From contig SEMN01000100.1 of NCBI GenBank assembly GCA_005408345.1, positions 365,001 to 429,000 on the forward strand: DNA of 64,000 nt. The letters run 5' to 3'. Shown in pieces: positions 44,671 through 56,899 of this stretch. The stretch is from Macquaria australasica. Taxonomy: Eukaryota > Chordata > Actinopteri > Centrarchiformes > Percichthyidae. The translations under genes were made by a program, and so were the position numbers. Each line of letters begins with the position of its first letter. The stretch's first letter is position 1. The notes under the pieces were generated by a model. The model did not search any database. It saw only the letters and a list, made by a program, of their open reading frames with translations, and was not told where the DNA came from.

Positions 44671-46009
44671 TTTTCCCTTGAGAAAAATAATTACAAGTTG
44701 CACAGGTTGTCATTATGAGCCTGGCTGTCCGGCCTTCCCCCTGACTGCATGGCTGCAATAGGTTAATTACATGTCTGATGTTGATGATGTCACCATGTTG
44801 GCAACTTTTCCCAGGCTTGTGGACACAGACTTGCTTAAGCTGAGCTGGACTGGGTCTTGACAGTCCCTAAATTGTGATAGCCGCTTTAGGTTTTCCCCCT
44901 TTTTTGTGTGTCATTCTTATTTTAAAAGCTTGTTTCAAGGAGAGTCCTTTATTTCAGGACTATCCTAGTGATCTTCCCCAGAGAATCGTCTTTGCTTACA
45001 GCTCTCTTCCTCCTGATGTACTTTAATTTATTAGTACTGTGCATGTGGTTGTTTAACTTGCCTATTGAAAAATAGATAAGGAACTCTAACAAGAATGGAC
45101 TTGACATGTTTGTGTTATTCTCAAAACATCCCACTTGACCCTTTGGTTACAGGTAATTCAGAGTTTGAAAAGTAGAAGCGAGTATTAAACGATATAAGTT
45201 GCTCTTGTTTGGAAAGCAGTAGAGAAGTATTATTGAAGCAGAAGTACACGTAGAATGCATTCCAGGCTGAAGTGGGTGAATGAGCAAGTCTAGGAATGGA
45301 CATAACATTCCTTCTGGAACACCTGAGAGGTTAGGCGGATGGTGACTGCAAGCTAAGAGAATGCTGAGTGCAAATCTCTGTTGACAAGCTGTGCCTCCTG
45401 CTCTGCTCCACCTGGGGAATGTGTTACCTAATGGGCCACAAAACTGCCTGGAGACCACAGCTCTCTTATCGCTGATATTAGATGACCCTGCAAAAAAAAC
45501 AGGAATCCATCATGAAGAATAAGACCCTTGCAGAAAAGTAGGATTGAAGGCTTTTCTCTTTTTCTGTGGACAGAAGGAAAGAATGGTAGGTAATGTTATC
45601 TTGTTCACAGTTACAAGAGTCCTGCTTACAGAGGCTATGGGTTTCGAGTTTCTAATATGTATATAAAGTTTCACTGCACAATGGATCTTTTGTCTACAGC
45701 AAACTGAACACTCCCCCTCCTTCTTTTCCTCCCTTCTCTTGTAAAAAAATGCATTCATGTGCTTGTGGGGCTGTGAGGACTCAGGTTTCTGCTATCTTTG
45801 TATGCCATGTCGTCACTCGCCCCTGCGAGCTGAAATGTGCATCTTGCACAGGCAGGCGCACTGCCAGGGCTGCTTCCAGCCATGGATTAGGGAGAATCCA
45901 GGAAACAACGGACTCCTGACAAAACAGCAGCATGACAGGTAACTGAAGTTGCACTGGGGAGAGAGGAGGCAGACGATAATTACAGAGCTTTTTGTTTTCT
46001 GGGCACTCT
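44671..46009. other. Non-coding DNA
   Basis: Nothing recognised. Confidence 0.4.
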
Positions 46010-46080
46010 TAGCTGGCTACTTAAGTGCCTGATCTGAAATCTGTGCCTTGTAATTACAGTAGTGGGCCCCATTAGGGCAG
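46010..46080. promoter_or_regulatory. Short candidate element (NK and homeodomain words)
   Basis: CTACTTAAGTGCCTG (AAGTG, NKX2-like) followed by TTGTAATTACAGTAG (TAATTA) in unique sequence. Weak evidence. Confidence 0.25.
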
Positions 46081-46339
46081 AGGTCTTGGTGGGGATTATT
46101 CTCCTTCTCTTCTTTCCTCTGTATGTGTGTGTGAGACCTCCCCACCTCCTCCTGTGTCATGTCGAAACCACAGCAGTCAGGGCAGAAGGAGGAGCAGGAA
46201 TTAGCCTTCCTCTTGTCTGACTGTCCTGTGTGCACAGTCACATTCATACTTGCGGCCTGATCCCAGAGCCAGAGATGACAGTACCACGACCTGTACTTAG
46301 TGTGTCTGTGTGTCTTTTTCCTCCTCCCTCCCCCCTCTC
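46081..46339. other. Non-coding linker
   Basis: Nothing recognised. Confidence 0.35.
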
Positions 46340-46560
46340 CCTTTCTCCAGCTCCATAATACATTTGCTCCTCATGCTGATGCTGTGAGATTTGTGTTGAT
46401 TATGACAGGGTTGTCACAGTGATGAGTGTGTGGCATGGCGTGTGTCATGTCGAGTTGACAGGGACTTTTGGCATGGCGTCTGCGGAGATGGATTGTGGCT
46501 CTAGGTGAAGCTGGCTTAAACACCACCAGAACTGTGTCACCAGGTTGATGGAAGAATGCC
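46340..46560. promoter_or_regulatory. Candidate element with duplicated TGACAGGG and GGCATGGCGT
   Basis: TGACAGGG occurs at 46403-46410 and 46456-46463, and GGCATGGCGT at 46432-46440 plus 46441 and at 46470-46479. TGACAG is the MEIS/PREP word. The first copy follows TTGATTA, giving a TGATTATGACAG arrangement close to PBX-MEIS composite sites. Confidence 0.35.
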
Positions 46561-46769
46561 AAGAGATTTGCTGGTGGAACTCAGAGGATATACCTTGGCA
46601 CATGAATGTATTATTGTTCCACCAGACAAAGAAATACAGAAACAGAGTGAAAGAAAAAAGAAACAGAGAGACAGAAACGGCCATGTGACTCTGAGATTGG
46701 GCTTAAAGTGGGTCAACGTAAAAGGGGTCATCAAACACCTCCAACCTCTAGGCACAGAGACACAGATCT
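46561..46769. other. Non-coding linker
   Basis: Nothing recognised. Confidence 0.35.
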
Positions 46770-47005
46770 AGAAGTCAACATTAGATAGATCCTGCCTCTT
46801 TAAGCTGCTAGCCCTCCTAATAGATTCTTAAGCACTGGTTTTAGTGCATGTTAAACCAGGATTACCCAATCAATTACGGTCAGTACAAACAAGGATTACT
46901 TAAAACAGTACATTTTTCTTGTTGAGAGGCTAAAAGCAGGATAAATGGAAGAAGTAGCGCTGCTGTTGATGCGAAGAGCAGTCACGATGGGGTCACGATG
47001 ACCCC
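46770..47005. promoter_or_regulatory. Possible element, then GTCACGATG duplication
   Basis: GATTCTTAAGCACTGG, AACCAGGATTACCCAATCAATTACGG (GGATTA, AATCAATTA) lie at about 46825-46880. GTCACGATG is tandemly present at 46981-46989 and 46992-47000. GGGGTC (46989-46994) pairs with GACCCC (47000-47005). Function unknown. Confidence 0.25.
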
Positions 47006-47784
47006 AGACATGGGCACCACAGGGAGGAGATAAATCCTCATTTTTAGTTGATGTATTCAGGGAGCTTTGTAAAGGATCCCCTGAATTTCTTTACAAATGT
47101 TTCTGCTAGGTTTGGTAGAAGGTAGGTTTTAATTTTTCAATTCCTGAAAGTTTTTCATTTTGTCTTCAAAATATTTACACCAGACAAAATTTACAGTGTA
47201 GTCTGGAAGATGGATTTTATTTTCCAGTGTATACTGTACAGTTTGTTTTTGATGTTGCCCAGCCATATAGGCTGCGTGAAGAATAAGAGTTTTTCAGTGG
47301 GTGTGGAGGACTGTGAGAGTAGATCAACCCTCAAACTCACATAAGTGCCCTTTCTCTGAACTCACCTTTTGTTTACATTTTAATCACAATCAACAGCTGT
47401 AACCTCCTTCACAATACCCAGCAAGTAAGGACATATATACTTGCCAAACCAGATCCCTGCGCTCATGTGTGTCTGTGTTTACACATTTGCTCTCTCCCGC
47501 GTGAACCAGCACACACCCCTTAGATACCGAAAATACATAACCTTACAAACCCGTGTTTTATGATACTAGGTTACATATGATTGGTTGACTAGCTGTCTGT
47601 CATCTGTGAACCAGAGCTATTGTCTTGGAGTCCTCAGACACGAGTAAGTATGTGTCATTAGATAGGATATGCAATGGCTTTGAATGGGCTTATGTGTCAT
47701 CTTAACCTCTGCACGTGTCACTCCGTCTTTAGAGAGCAGCCACAGAATTCTGCAGTATCTTACACAGTCAGAACTCCTTGACTA
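47006..47784. other. Non-coding DNA
   Basis: Nothing recognised. Confidence 0.4.
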
Positions 47785-47831
47785 GTCTCTCTCTCTCTCT
47801 CTCTCTCCCTACCACACACACACACACACAC
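47785..47831. repeat. Compound (CT)n...(CA)n microsatellite
   Basis: CT run (47785-47806), short break, then a CA run (about 47812-47831). Confidence 0.93.
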
Positions 47832-48544
47832 AAACATTCCCTCTCTCAGTCAGTTTTCCCCATGTTGTCAGTCAGTGCTGAGTGACTGGTGACTAAGAGC
47901 CCTCTCCTGTGTAAAAGGTCAGAAGGCTCCTTGGAAAGAAAGAGTCAGCTGTCTTTTTGGAAAGCAAATGTTCCCAGAGCATTCAGTTTGTCTCTCTGTC
48001 AGTCAGTCGGTCAGTCAGCCATTTCTAATCACAATACACTGTTAAAGGTGGAGAAGGATGGTCAGACAGTTGGGTCTAGATAGTGTTTGTGACAGGAGAA
48101 ACTCAAGGCTTGTAGTGACTGAGGCTCCACAGAATGAACTGTTTTATGACCACAGCCACACAGGAAAGACAAGGTGTACTGTTCCTCAACAGTGCTCATG
48201 GTATTATTGCCTTTATCAAAAGCTGCTGTTAAATATGGCTTCTTTCAAGGACTTAATATGGCAAATTATGTTTATACTTTGGTTTGATTATTATAGGTCT
48301 CTGTTTGATTGGCTGTGTGACAGACAAAGGGCATGAAACAGTCTTTTTTATGTGACTATGAAGCAAATGTTAGTGCAGTGCAGTGCAGCTAAGTGCTAGT
48401 TTTGTGGTCATATGAAAATAACTCACCAAATTAGCAAATTCAAACACAATTCAAAGGTAAAACAACCTCCCTCCCCTTCCAAAAAAAGTGACTGTTTGTC
48501 CCCATTTTGAAATGAATCTTACTTAATTAAGAAGCAATGAGAGT
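47832..48544. other. Non-coding DNA
   Basis: Contains (AGTGC)3 at 48372-48386. Nothing else recognised. Confidence 0.4.
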
Positions 48545-48800
48545 CCACAGATAGCATTCCTTAATTAGCTTAAGCTGGCTGCTGTAACCAGATCCACTGC
48601 ATTAATGACAACACAGCCTCTGTGAAAAGCATCATTGTTCTCAAGATAATTGTCCTTTTAGTTAACGCGGCCCGGGAAGGGCTCTCCTTGTTAGAGGAGC
48701 TGGCTGGGACCAAGGACAGCCGGAGGCAGGGAGGGGACCGGGACTGATACTGGCCCAGTGCCCGTTGTGACAAGCCCACTTGTGCCCTCTGCTGAAATCC
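48545..48800. promoter_or_regulatory. Candidate conserved non-coding element
   Basis: CCTTAATTAGCTTAAGCTGGC, CTGCATTAATGACAAC, TCAAGATAATTGTCC and TTAGTTAACGCGGCCCGGG lie in unique DNA with kept CpGs at the end. Dense TAAT words suggest an enhancer. Confidence 0.4.
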
Positions 48801-48844
48801 CCTTAGTATGCAGTGGAATTAGCTGTCCCCAGGGTGTGGCACCA

Positions 48845-48965
48845 GGGGTTTGGTCATTAATTATATACCCTGAATCTTAACGAATGAGGAGCAATCAATA
48901 AAATAAAGCAGATGTATGCAAATAGCATGCTGATTATGCTGCCTAATGACATGTCATGTTGTTGG
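48845..48965. promoter_or_regulatory. Candidate element with octamer and ATGACATGTCAT palindrome
   Basis: GGTCATTAATTATATACC, GCAATCAATAAAATAAAGC, octamer ATGCAAAT (48916-48923), CTGATTATGC and a perfect 12-bp palindrome ATGACATGTCAT (48946-48957). The palindrome joins two TGACA half-sites (TALE-type) around ACATGT (Iroquois-type). Confidence 0.42.
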
Positions 48966-50109
48966 CAGGAGAGAGCTGAGGGGAAAAAAGGAAGGAAGAA
49001 GATGGAGATACAAAATGAGTCAAAACACCAGTCTTGTCTCATGTAGAAAACATGCATGTGCTTAGACATAAATGTTGTAAATTATTTAACTACATTTTTT
49101 GTAGCAGTAGATTTGAGCAGTGTTTTTGGGCTGTGAACCAGCACTGTTTCATTAGCCCGTTAGATTGTATTTCAGATCTTATCATTGCCGTTTTATGTTT
49201 CTCTGCGAGACAGGGTGCAGTGACTGTCAGCCAGGAAATGGTGTGAGACTTAAGGGTTGGGTCGGCTGGAATTTGAGCAAGATAGGGTAAACTCTGCTGG
49301 AGTCTGAGCTGTTGGGGTGTTAGTGGCACTGCTGATAAAGGCTATAAGGGAAAGGAGAAGAGGTTAGTTCACCTGCTTGGAACTCTGCCCCTGCACTGAG
49401 ATCTCCATTGTATCCAGCCAGCTGGAGCTGTTGGAAACCCTATACCTGCCTTTAAGCAGAGAGGGAGGGCAGCCAAGAATTAACTGCTGCCTCATCCTGG
49501 CAGCCGCCAAGGATGCTGTCTGCCTCCATTCATGGCGAGCGTGAGAGGGCAAAGAGGAAAGAACATAAAGGGGAGGGGAAAGAAACAGTGCTGGCAATGT
49601 GTGTCACAAAATCCTGAAAGAAATTAGGAGGAGAGAAAGAATTAGCAGTATCAAGAATGATGCGTCTGTACAATAGAAATACAATAGAGAAATGCACGTC
49701 TGCACTTCCTCAAAGAGAATACAGCTCATATTGGTGAGTAGTATCGATTTCATGGCCAAGCTATGTCTCTTTGTTTAGACTGTATTCTGATAAAGGATAT
49801 TTTTTTCCACTTTGGAAAGTCTTAACACATTTGCCTGCAACAAAAAAATTTAGATATTAGTCGGTGTAAATGGAGGTGTCGTTTCCAACTCACAGCAAAG
49901 TTGACTGTATTAGGCCACATTATACTAATAAAAGTCCAGGTCTTCCCAGTGCTGTCTACTAATAACCTGTACATAATGTCTGTCATGGTTTATTGCCATA
50001 GTGCCTGACTAGACCCAGGGTTTGATTACCATCCCCCGTGGTCTTCCAGTTTCCCTTCAGGACAGTGAAATGTAAGACCCAAGCACTTCAGGAGGCCAGG
50101 ACAGTCCAA
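48966..50109. other. Non-coding DNA
   Basis: Nothing recognised. Confidence 0.4.
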
Positions 50110-50490
50110 GGAGAGGCCAGGGAACAGGTGGTGACCCTGTGCAGCCTGGGAGTATATTATTGACCAGGGTCCAGCGGCCAGATTGATTACTTTATTGTAT
50201 TGCCATGAACCTCAGTGGCCAGAGACATCTGGTTGACCCTGGCCGGACAGAGCATCGCAGTGACCCTCACCTTAGCTAAAGAGTTATGTGGCTTTGACCT
50301 GCTCCCTAATGGGGAGGTCTTGACCTGCTCAGCCACTGGCCTTAGTACAGAGCTAAAGTGGACCTATGCCTCTCCCTCCATGGTGTCAGACTAGATAATT
50401 TAGAGGCTGGGGGTAGGCCAGGGTCTTGCGGGGGCCACCATGTTTTTGGCCTGACTGTGTCCTGACGTTAGACCTCCCTCTGACCCACCG
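50110..50490. promoter_or_regulatory. Array of seven TGACC half-sites in one orientation
   Basis: TGACCN words begin at 50132, 50161, 50234, 50261, 50295, 50321 and 50481, all on the + strand. Successive gaps include 29, 27, 34 and 26 bp. TGACCT/TGACCC is the reverse complement of the nuclear-receptor half-site AGGTCA/GGGTCA. Around one would be expected in this length by chance on one strand. GC-rich unique flanks carry GATTGATTAC. Confidence 0.4.
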
Positions 50491-50499
50491 GTGTTCATT

Positions 50500-50660
50500 G
50501 TGTCAGCAAGATGGGCAGATCCAGGGAAAATGTTAATTAATCTTCACCAAATTACTTCAAAATGGTGGGAAATCAATATATCTCTATCAGATGTCCTCAC
50601 TTCCAGCTAATGGTTCAGATAGATGGCTCGTGGTGAAGGGGATTGATAGTTTTCATGCAA
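50500..50660. promoter_or_regulatory. Candidate conserved non-coding element
   Basis: AAATGTTAATTAATCTTCACC, CAAATTACTTC, GAAATCAATATATC and CAGCTAATGG in unique sequence right after the half-site array. The two may be one element. Confidence 0.35.
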
Positions 50661-50679
50661 CATTGTAATGCTAAAAAGT

Positions 50680-50740
50680 TTTTTTTTTTTAATTTATTAC
50701 TAATAATAATAATAAAAATAATAATAAAGAATAAAGAAAA
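50680..50740. repeat. Poly-T and (AAT)n tract
   Basis: T run (about 12) followed by TAA/AAT repeats with breaks. Confidence 0.9.
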
Positions 50741-52322
50741 CTACATTATATTTTTATTGTCTGCAAGTGGAACTTTCACATAGCAAGTGGAACCTTATGG
50801 TGCCGTGTGCGGTGCAGCAGTTTTCTGGGCTGGATGCCACGTTGACTAACCTTGTGCCCTGTATAAACAGGGTGAGACAACAGGCAACACAAGGGAAACA
50901 GCTTTTACTCTGGTACAGGCTGTTTCCCCTACCATCACTTCCTACTTCCACTTAGCTGACAGACAGAATATCTGTCAGGCAGGTTTTTCCTGTACTCTAC
51001 ATACTTTTGTAGTTGTCAGCTGCAGCTTCTCATCAGAAAAAACAACCATGCACTAAACACGCTGGGTAAACAGTTGATTCTGTTATGCCTCTCCTTCTAC
51101 CCCTAACACCGTCTCTCTTCATTCATTGCCTTTGTTTAATTTGTTCATGTCATCAGTGGAAGTTTCCCCAGATTTCCATCAAAAGATGCACTGTGCGAAA
51201 AGGATGCAAATGTTTTTAACCATGTATGATACATCACGTCCAAGCTACTCTACCCATTAACAGCAAAAACATCTTCCCACTTTGCCATGCAGATTTATTT
51301 TTCATCACCCTCTTTAGCACTTGTTTCCCCCCAGTAGATGGGAGGCATGGCTGTTGAGTGGAGATGAGATGATTTGCTTTCTGTTTGAAGTGGATACTGT
51401 AGTCCTGTTCAAAGCAGGATGTGAAGGCTACTTTTCTTTAAAGCAAGTATCTCCTCACGACTGAGCTCACTGTCTAGGAAACCCTCGTGTTGCATTACTT
51501 ACATTACTTTTTGCAAAGGGAACATTCATACAAGTGAACAGTCAACACTGGCCATAATCAACCTTTACTAATTTTATTCCCATCCCCAGTCCACACTTGG
51601 TGCTGTCTTGTATCATTCTTACCTATTAAAAATAATGCAGCTTAAAGTGTAGCCTTGTAATAGAATATGTGATTCTTTGGTAGTGTGAGTTTCTATGTTG
51701 GTACATGTTGGAGAGGCCTACTTGCAGACTAGTGTGTGACTCATGAGGAAGGTAGGGGGCTGGCAGCAGGAGACAAGAGGTGGGAAGTGTGTTTTATGGG
51801 TGCTCCCTACATACCTGCCCAAAGAGGGGAATGCATGGCCGCACCCATGCAACTGCAGGCGTTGTGGCTAATTACCGATAATCATATGTTGATGGGTAGG
51901 ACAAACAGATGTTCCTGCAAATACCCCCCTCTCTGTACTACCACCTCAACACACACACCATCCGCTTCTTTTTGTTGTACAAAAAAAATTCTTAACCAAG
52001 CGATTAAACAAGCATGCTGTCAACATTAAACAGCTTTCATTAAGACCCTGTACGGCATTTCTGATGCTTCTGCAAAAAGTGCAACACACTCAATCACCCA
52101 CCCTCCTCTTACTTCATCCCAATTAACACTCAGCCCCCATTACATTGATTGGGAGAGGTGTAGTATTGGCTAGGTGGGCCATGAGCACATTGATCACATT
52201 GACCCACCATGTGAACCATGAGAAAATGTTGAGCTGCAGATTTCTCACTCCCAAAAGCAGATTGAAAAAATTGCCAGTGGACATGAAGCTGTTGTATACT
52301 GTGTGAGTATATATTGTTTGAT
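50741..52322. other. Non-coding DNA
   Basis: Nothing recognised. AGTGGAAC(T/C)TT is locally repeated near 50767 and 50786. Confidence 0.4.
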
Positions 52323-52348
52323 TGTGTGTGTGTGTGTGTGTGTGTGTA
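52323..52348. repeat. (GT)12 microsatellite
   Basis: GT run followed by ATGTATATA. Confidence 0.95.
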
Positions 52349-52559
52349 TGTATATACTTACATTGGGTGTGGCTGTGCTGTGTTGTGTTTCAGCACATGG
52401 GCTTTCATGTGGTTTTAAGGACCTCACAGGCCCACTCCACACCTATATTACTATATTCTTTGGGGGCCCTCACTGTGTTGTTTTCCCCCCACATCTAATC
52501 CTGCCTAGCCCCTTGCACGCACATACACACACAAACATACACACGCTCCCTTATAGCCA
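52349..52559. other. Non-coding linker
   Basis: Nothing recognised. Confidence 0.35.
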
Positions 52560-52680
52560 GTCAAAGGGCAAACCGCTGCCTCACCTCCTGAAGGTGCACC
52601 TGGCATCTGCGAGTCCACTCCAATTACATCTCCCCAATTACAGGTTATGAACCAATTAGTCACCCTCTTGTTTTACACTG
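52560..52680. promoter_or_regulatory. Triple CCAATTA cluster
   Basis: CCAATTA at 52620-52626, 52634-52640 and 52652-52658, all in one orientation, 14 and 18 bp apart. AATTA/TAATT is the homeodomain core. Three near-identical sites in 39 bp of unique DNA suggest a multi-site homeodomain target. Confidence 0.35.
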
Positions 52681-55600
52681 CCCCTATCACTCTCTCTCCT
52701 CACAGCTCAAATATGGGGGCATCTGTTAAAGATGGGGCAGAGGGTCCTATCATGGACAACATGATGGAGGTTGCTGGTCTGAGGCATTTGCTGGTCAGTG
52801 TATCTCGAGGGAGATGTACTGTTGTTCTTTTGTTTTGTTTTTGGAAGAGATAATGGTTGACATGTAAATAACTCATCCAGAACAGCTGTCTGGAGACAGT
52901 TGCCTTAGCAAACTCCAACATGCACATACATTGTAAGAAACACATACTGGGGATAATTTAAGCTGTCAACTTGTAATTTGTAGTGGCACTCAACTTGAAC
53001 TTTCAGGGTGAGCCAGTTGGCCCTGCTCTAATTCTCACCTCCTTGCTAACATGTTTTTTCTGTGTGTATGTGCAAGGAGGTGAGCACAAACATGGATAAG
53101 CAAGTTTGCTCACACACACATGAATGAGTGGGTATTTTTTGTATTGTTGTCTTTTGTTTTTTTATGCTTTGTTTCTATCTGTGGTATGTGGTGGATTTTG
53201 TGTTTGTGTGTATGTGAGTTTTCCAGTGTATATGTCTATCCTCCCAGCCTTATGGCTTCATTCCCAGTTCTAGTTGGCATGTGTAAAGACTCTTAGCTAT
53301 GCCCAGTACACTGGCATAGCAGCCTGAATGGAAACTCACCGCTCCATAGCGAGAGTTCATTCACAATATGGCACTGTATCTGGCTGCTATTTAGTCTCAC
53401 ATGCATACGTATGACCATATGACCACACACAGTGTTGTGCAGAGCTAGCAGCTCGGTGCTGTGTGTGTAAGATATTCCCTCATCGTATGGGGGATTGAAT
53501 GGAGCTGCCTAAGGGCCAAGGGTTAAGATTCAAAGTGCTTTGGCTGTGATCTCCCAGCTTTCTGTTTCCTTTAGTATTCCGATAGCACTCTTCCCAGAGC
53601 TAGATCTTGTTTATCTTGTTTGCTGGCATGCTCTTTCAATGTCAAAACAATGACATCATTAATTAAGCGTGTATTAAATGTGCAGTTCTCTAGGACCACT
53701 AGATCTAATGCTGAATCTTCTGATACTGAGTGAGGTTTATTTCTCTGAAAAAAAAAGGGTTTTGTTTTTTGTCAGTTTATTAATAACGTGGATATTATGC
53801 AAATTAGTTCTTTTTTTTTTAGCAATATTTGTATATGGCCAGATGTTTTCTTCTTCTTTCTTAATATTCTTCCTGTGGTCACTCTTGTCATCTGCCTCTG
53901 AAGTCCTAAATTATAATGTAATAGTGTCTTTTTTATTTGTGTGCGTATGCATGTGTGTACATGGGTGCACAGAGGAAAGGTAAACAATGTAGACGATGTT
54001 ATCCAATTCCAAACAAAGTCTTCACTTAACACAACCATCTAGCAGATGTCAGTGGTAGGGTCTCATCCTCTTTCCCACATTTAAAATCAGGTCTTTTGTT
54101 ATTTTACTCACCTCTACCAAAGATAACCTTAAATCCATGAATGGATTTTTCTGTATTCTGTACAGTACACATAGCAGTTTTTATGCCCTTGACACATGCT
54201 CCCTCTGACAGACTGAATCAATGACTGTTATGTGTCATTAAAGTAATGCTGTGGTCCTATTCACATGCATGCTTTTTCATCTGTCATTGGCTTGAGACCC
54301 TGATCCTGAAGCTAATTACCCAGCAATGTAAATTACAGTAGGGTTGGGGTTGAACCTGGGCTTCTTGCACTGTCCCCTCATCTCCTTTTCCCTCATTCTC
54401 TTCTCTGTACTTTTCTCTCCTCCGCTCCACCTCAGCTCTCCATTGTGACTTCTACCTAAGAAGAGCAAGACATCATACCATCCCCAGCTGTGGAAGCCCA
54501 CGACCAAATCCCTAGCAGATAATTCTTTATCCTCACCCTTTAGCTCCCTTTGTCCCTTTTCGCTCTGTTTTTCATAGCGCGTTTCTCTTTGGGTGCTCTG
54601 TCTTCCTGCCTTTGTGTCGTGTGAATCTGTCTGAGGAGTCATTCCATACATGTAAAGCTCAGAGTGAGAATAGATTTAATATTCAAATATAAAGCTCTGG
54701 TGGAGTGGAGGAAAACTGGAGCTTTGGCTAGTTTAATATGCTTACACATGCATGCATCCAAGTCAATGCACATGCTTACACATGCTCATGCACTAAAGAT
54801 GTGTGCCTGTCCTCTGAGGAATGTGTGGGTTCTCTTGCAGTGTTTGACCTTCAGACCCCGGGCTCACGTGACTGAAATTCCACTCACACATAGACACACA
54901 CATATACTACATACAGTATTCTCACACAACACACATGCACTCAGCTACTTTTATCTCCTTGCTCAGAAATAGAACCTACACCACTTAAAAACTGCAATAA
55001 TACCCACAAGCATTACAGCTCACAGATAAGAAAGCCCAAAGACAAATTGCAGCAAACACCCATTTAAGTCTTGACTGTTTTGAGGCTGTTGATCCCTGTA
55101 AATGGGAGTCTTACCATGAATCCATGTAGTGTGGGTGCTCCATTGTTCCCCTACCTAGCCTCAGTTGTGCTGCGCTGTGCTCAGCAGGCTGCCCAGCTGG
55201 GGCCCAGATGTGGCAGCCATGTCATGCGGAGCTGGGAGGCAGAAGATAAGAGGCCGATGGTAGGCCTGCTCCTTGGTCTCGGGTCTGTTCCGCAGAGGTT
55301 CAACTAGATGTTGCGGTCGGTGCGATCTGAACTTTGACAGTCCATGTCATACTTAATGCCTCACTTCCCAAATACAGCTCAGTAGGGCTGATTTATATCT
55401 ACCAGGTGCTACAGTGTGCAAGCAGCTCTAGGATGAGAGGAGGCATGTGGCCATTTCATTAAGGCAGATGAACAAGGGCTGCAGTGTGTGTGTGGAGATG
55501 AGGGGCAGGAGGCTGGTCTTTCTCAAATATAGCTCCACAGCACTGTAGCTGTCACAACACTCAGACCAGGCCAGGAGAGGAGAGGAAGAAGAGGAACTTA

Positions 55601-56899
55601 TTAACACGCTCCGCATTTCTTAAAATATCACACCAGTTTTTTCTTCTCCCTACCTCTCATTTGTCTGTTTCCTCTGTGTTTTCCCCCATACCCATTGAGA
55701 TAGGATTTTTGAATGCGTTTCCAGCTCATAGGCATCTGCCTCCTCAGATCAAAGTGCCTGGACACTCGTAGACACCACCGTGCCAAGTTTTGGTGCGAGC
55801 ACTGAGCTGCCAACAGCTTTAATGGTCGTATATTTGTTGATTTTCTTTCAGCTCCTGTGTAGTAAAGATGCTTGGACTCTGCCCCTTGCTCTCCTTTTGT
55901 GGGGCTTCTCACAGAGAGCCATGCTTGTCACCCAAGCCTCATCTCTCTCTGTGCCACACACACGCCTTAGAGCTATACAACTCAGGGGTAGGCGTTATCT
56001 AATAGGAACAGCTTCATTGTTTGCAATTGCATTTTAGAATGGGCTTATTCTGTTTCTGTTCTGTAGTTTGATGGCAGCAGCTTTCCCTCATGTTAGACAG
56101 GTCTCCCTGGAGGTCTGTGGCACAGAACAGAACTCAGATGTAGTGCATATGAACACTTATGATTACTACTGCAGTAGGAACTGTTCTCTTTTAGTCACAT
56201 TTTACCTCTTTATTTCCTGCCAAACTGTTGTGTTTTTCCTCACACAAGGGTCTCTGAACACCATGGTCGGCTCTGTCAGTGCTCAACGTAGCTACAGAAA
56301 TGTCGTTTGATGTTTCTTGCACACTTCAGAGTCAAGTGCTGAGGTGTCTTTCAGCATTGCCCTCCAGGCCACCTTGTTATACACTTAACAAGTTGTTTTC
56401 TTTTTGTTTTTCTTTCCTTTTCCTCTGTTGACAGTTCCTCATCACTGCTCTACTCAGAAGGAATCCACATCACCTTCCAAGGTTTGCCTTGGAATATGTC
56501 CTTGTAAACTGTAGGGCAAGCTCTGCTCTCCTTTTAAGATGACGATTGCATCAACATCTGATTTATGAGTGTTCTGTTTATAAACTGCCAGTGTAAAGAT
56601 TAGGCATCCCATTGGCATGTAAACTAGCGTTCAGTGGGTTTGTCTTCCTGGAGACACATTAACGTTGCTTTTTTTGTCTCAATGAAATACTCCAAGATGT
56701 TCCAGCAGTATGCAATGGAATCTAAAATACATTTTGGCTTCGTTGGCAATGAGAGTAATCTGAATGTGATAAATGTAATTCCACCTGTCGGATTCCCTCC
56801 TGTTTATTTCCAATGGATGATCCTGGTTAGCCACACAGCTCATTGCAGAAGTGGCACATGCTGTGACTAAGTGTGAGCACTAACTGGAGATGTATGCCA
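52681..56899. other. Non-coding DNA
   Basis: No gene or element family recognised. A CATTAATTAAGCG word near 53657, AGCTAATTACCC near 54310 and GT-rich stretches (53140-53215) are the only notes. Frames of up to 111 codons are of chance length. Confidence 0.35.
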
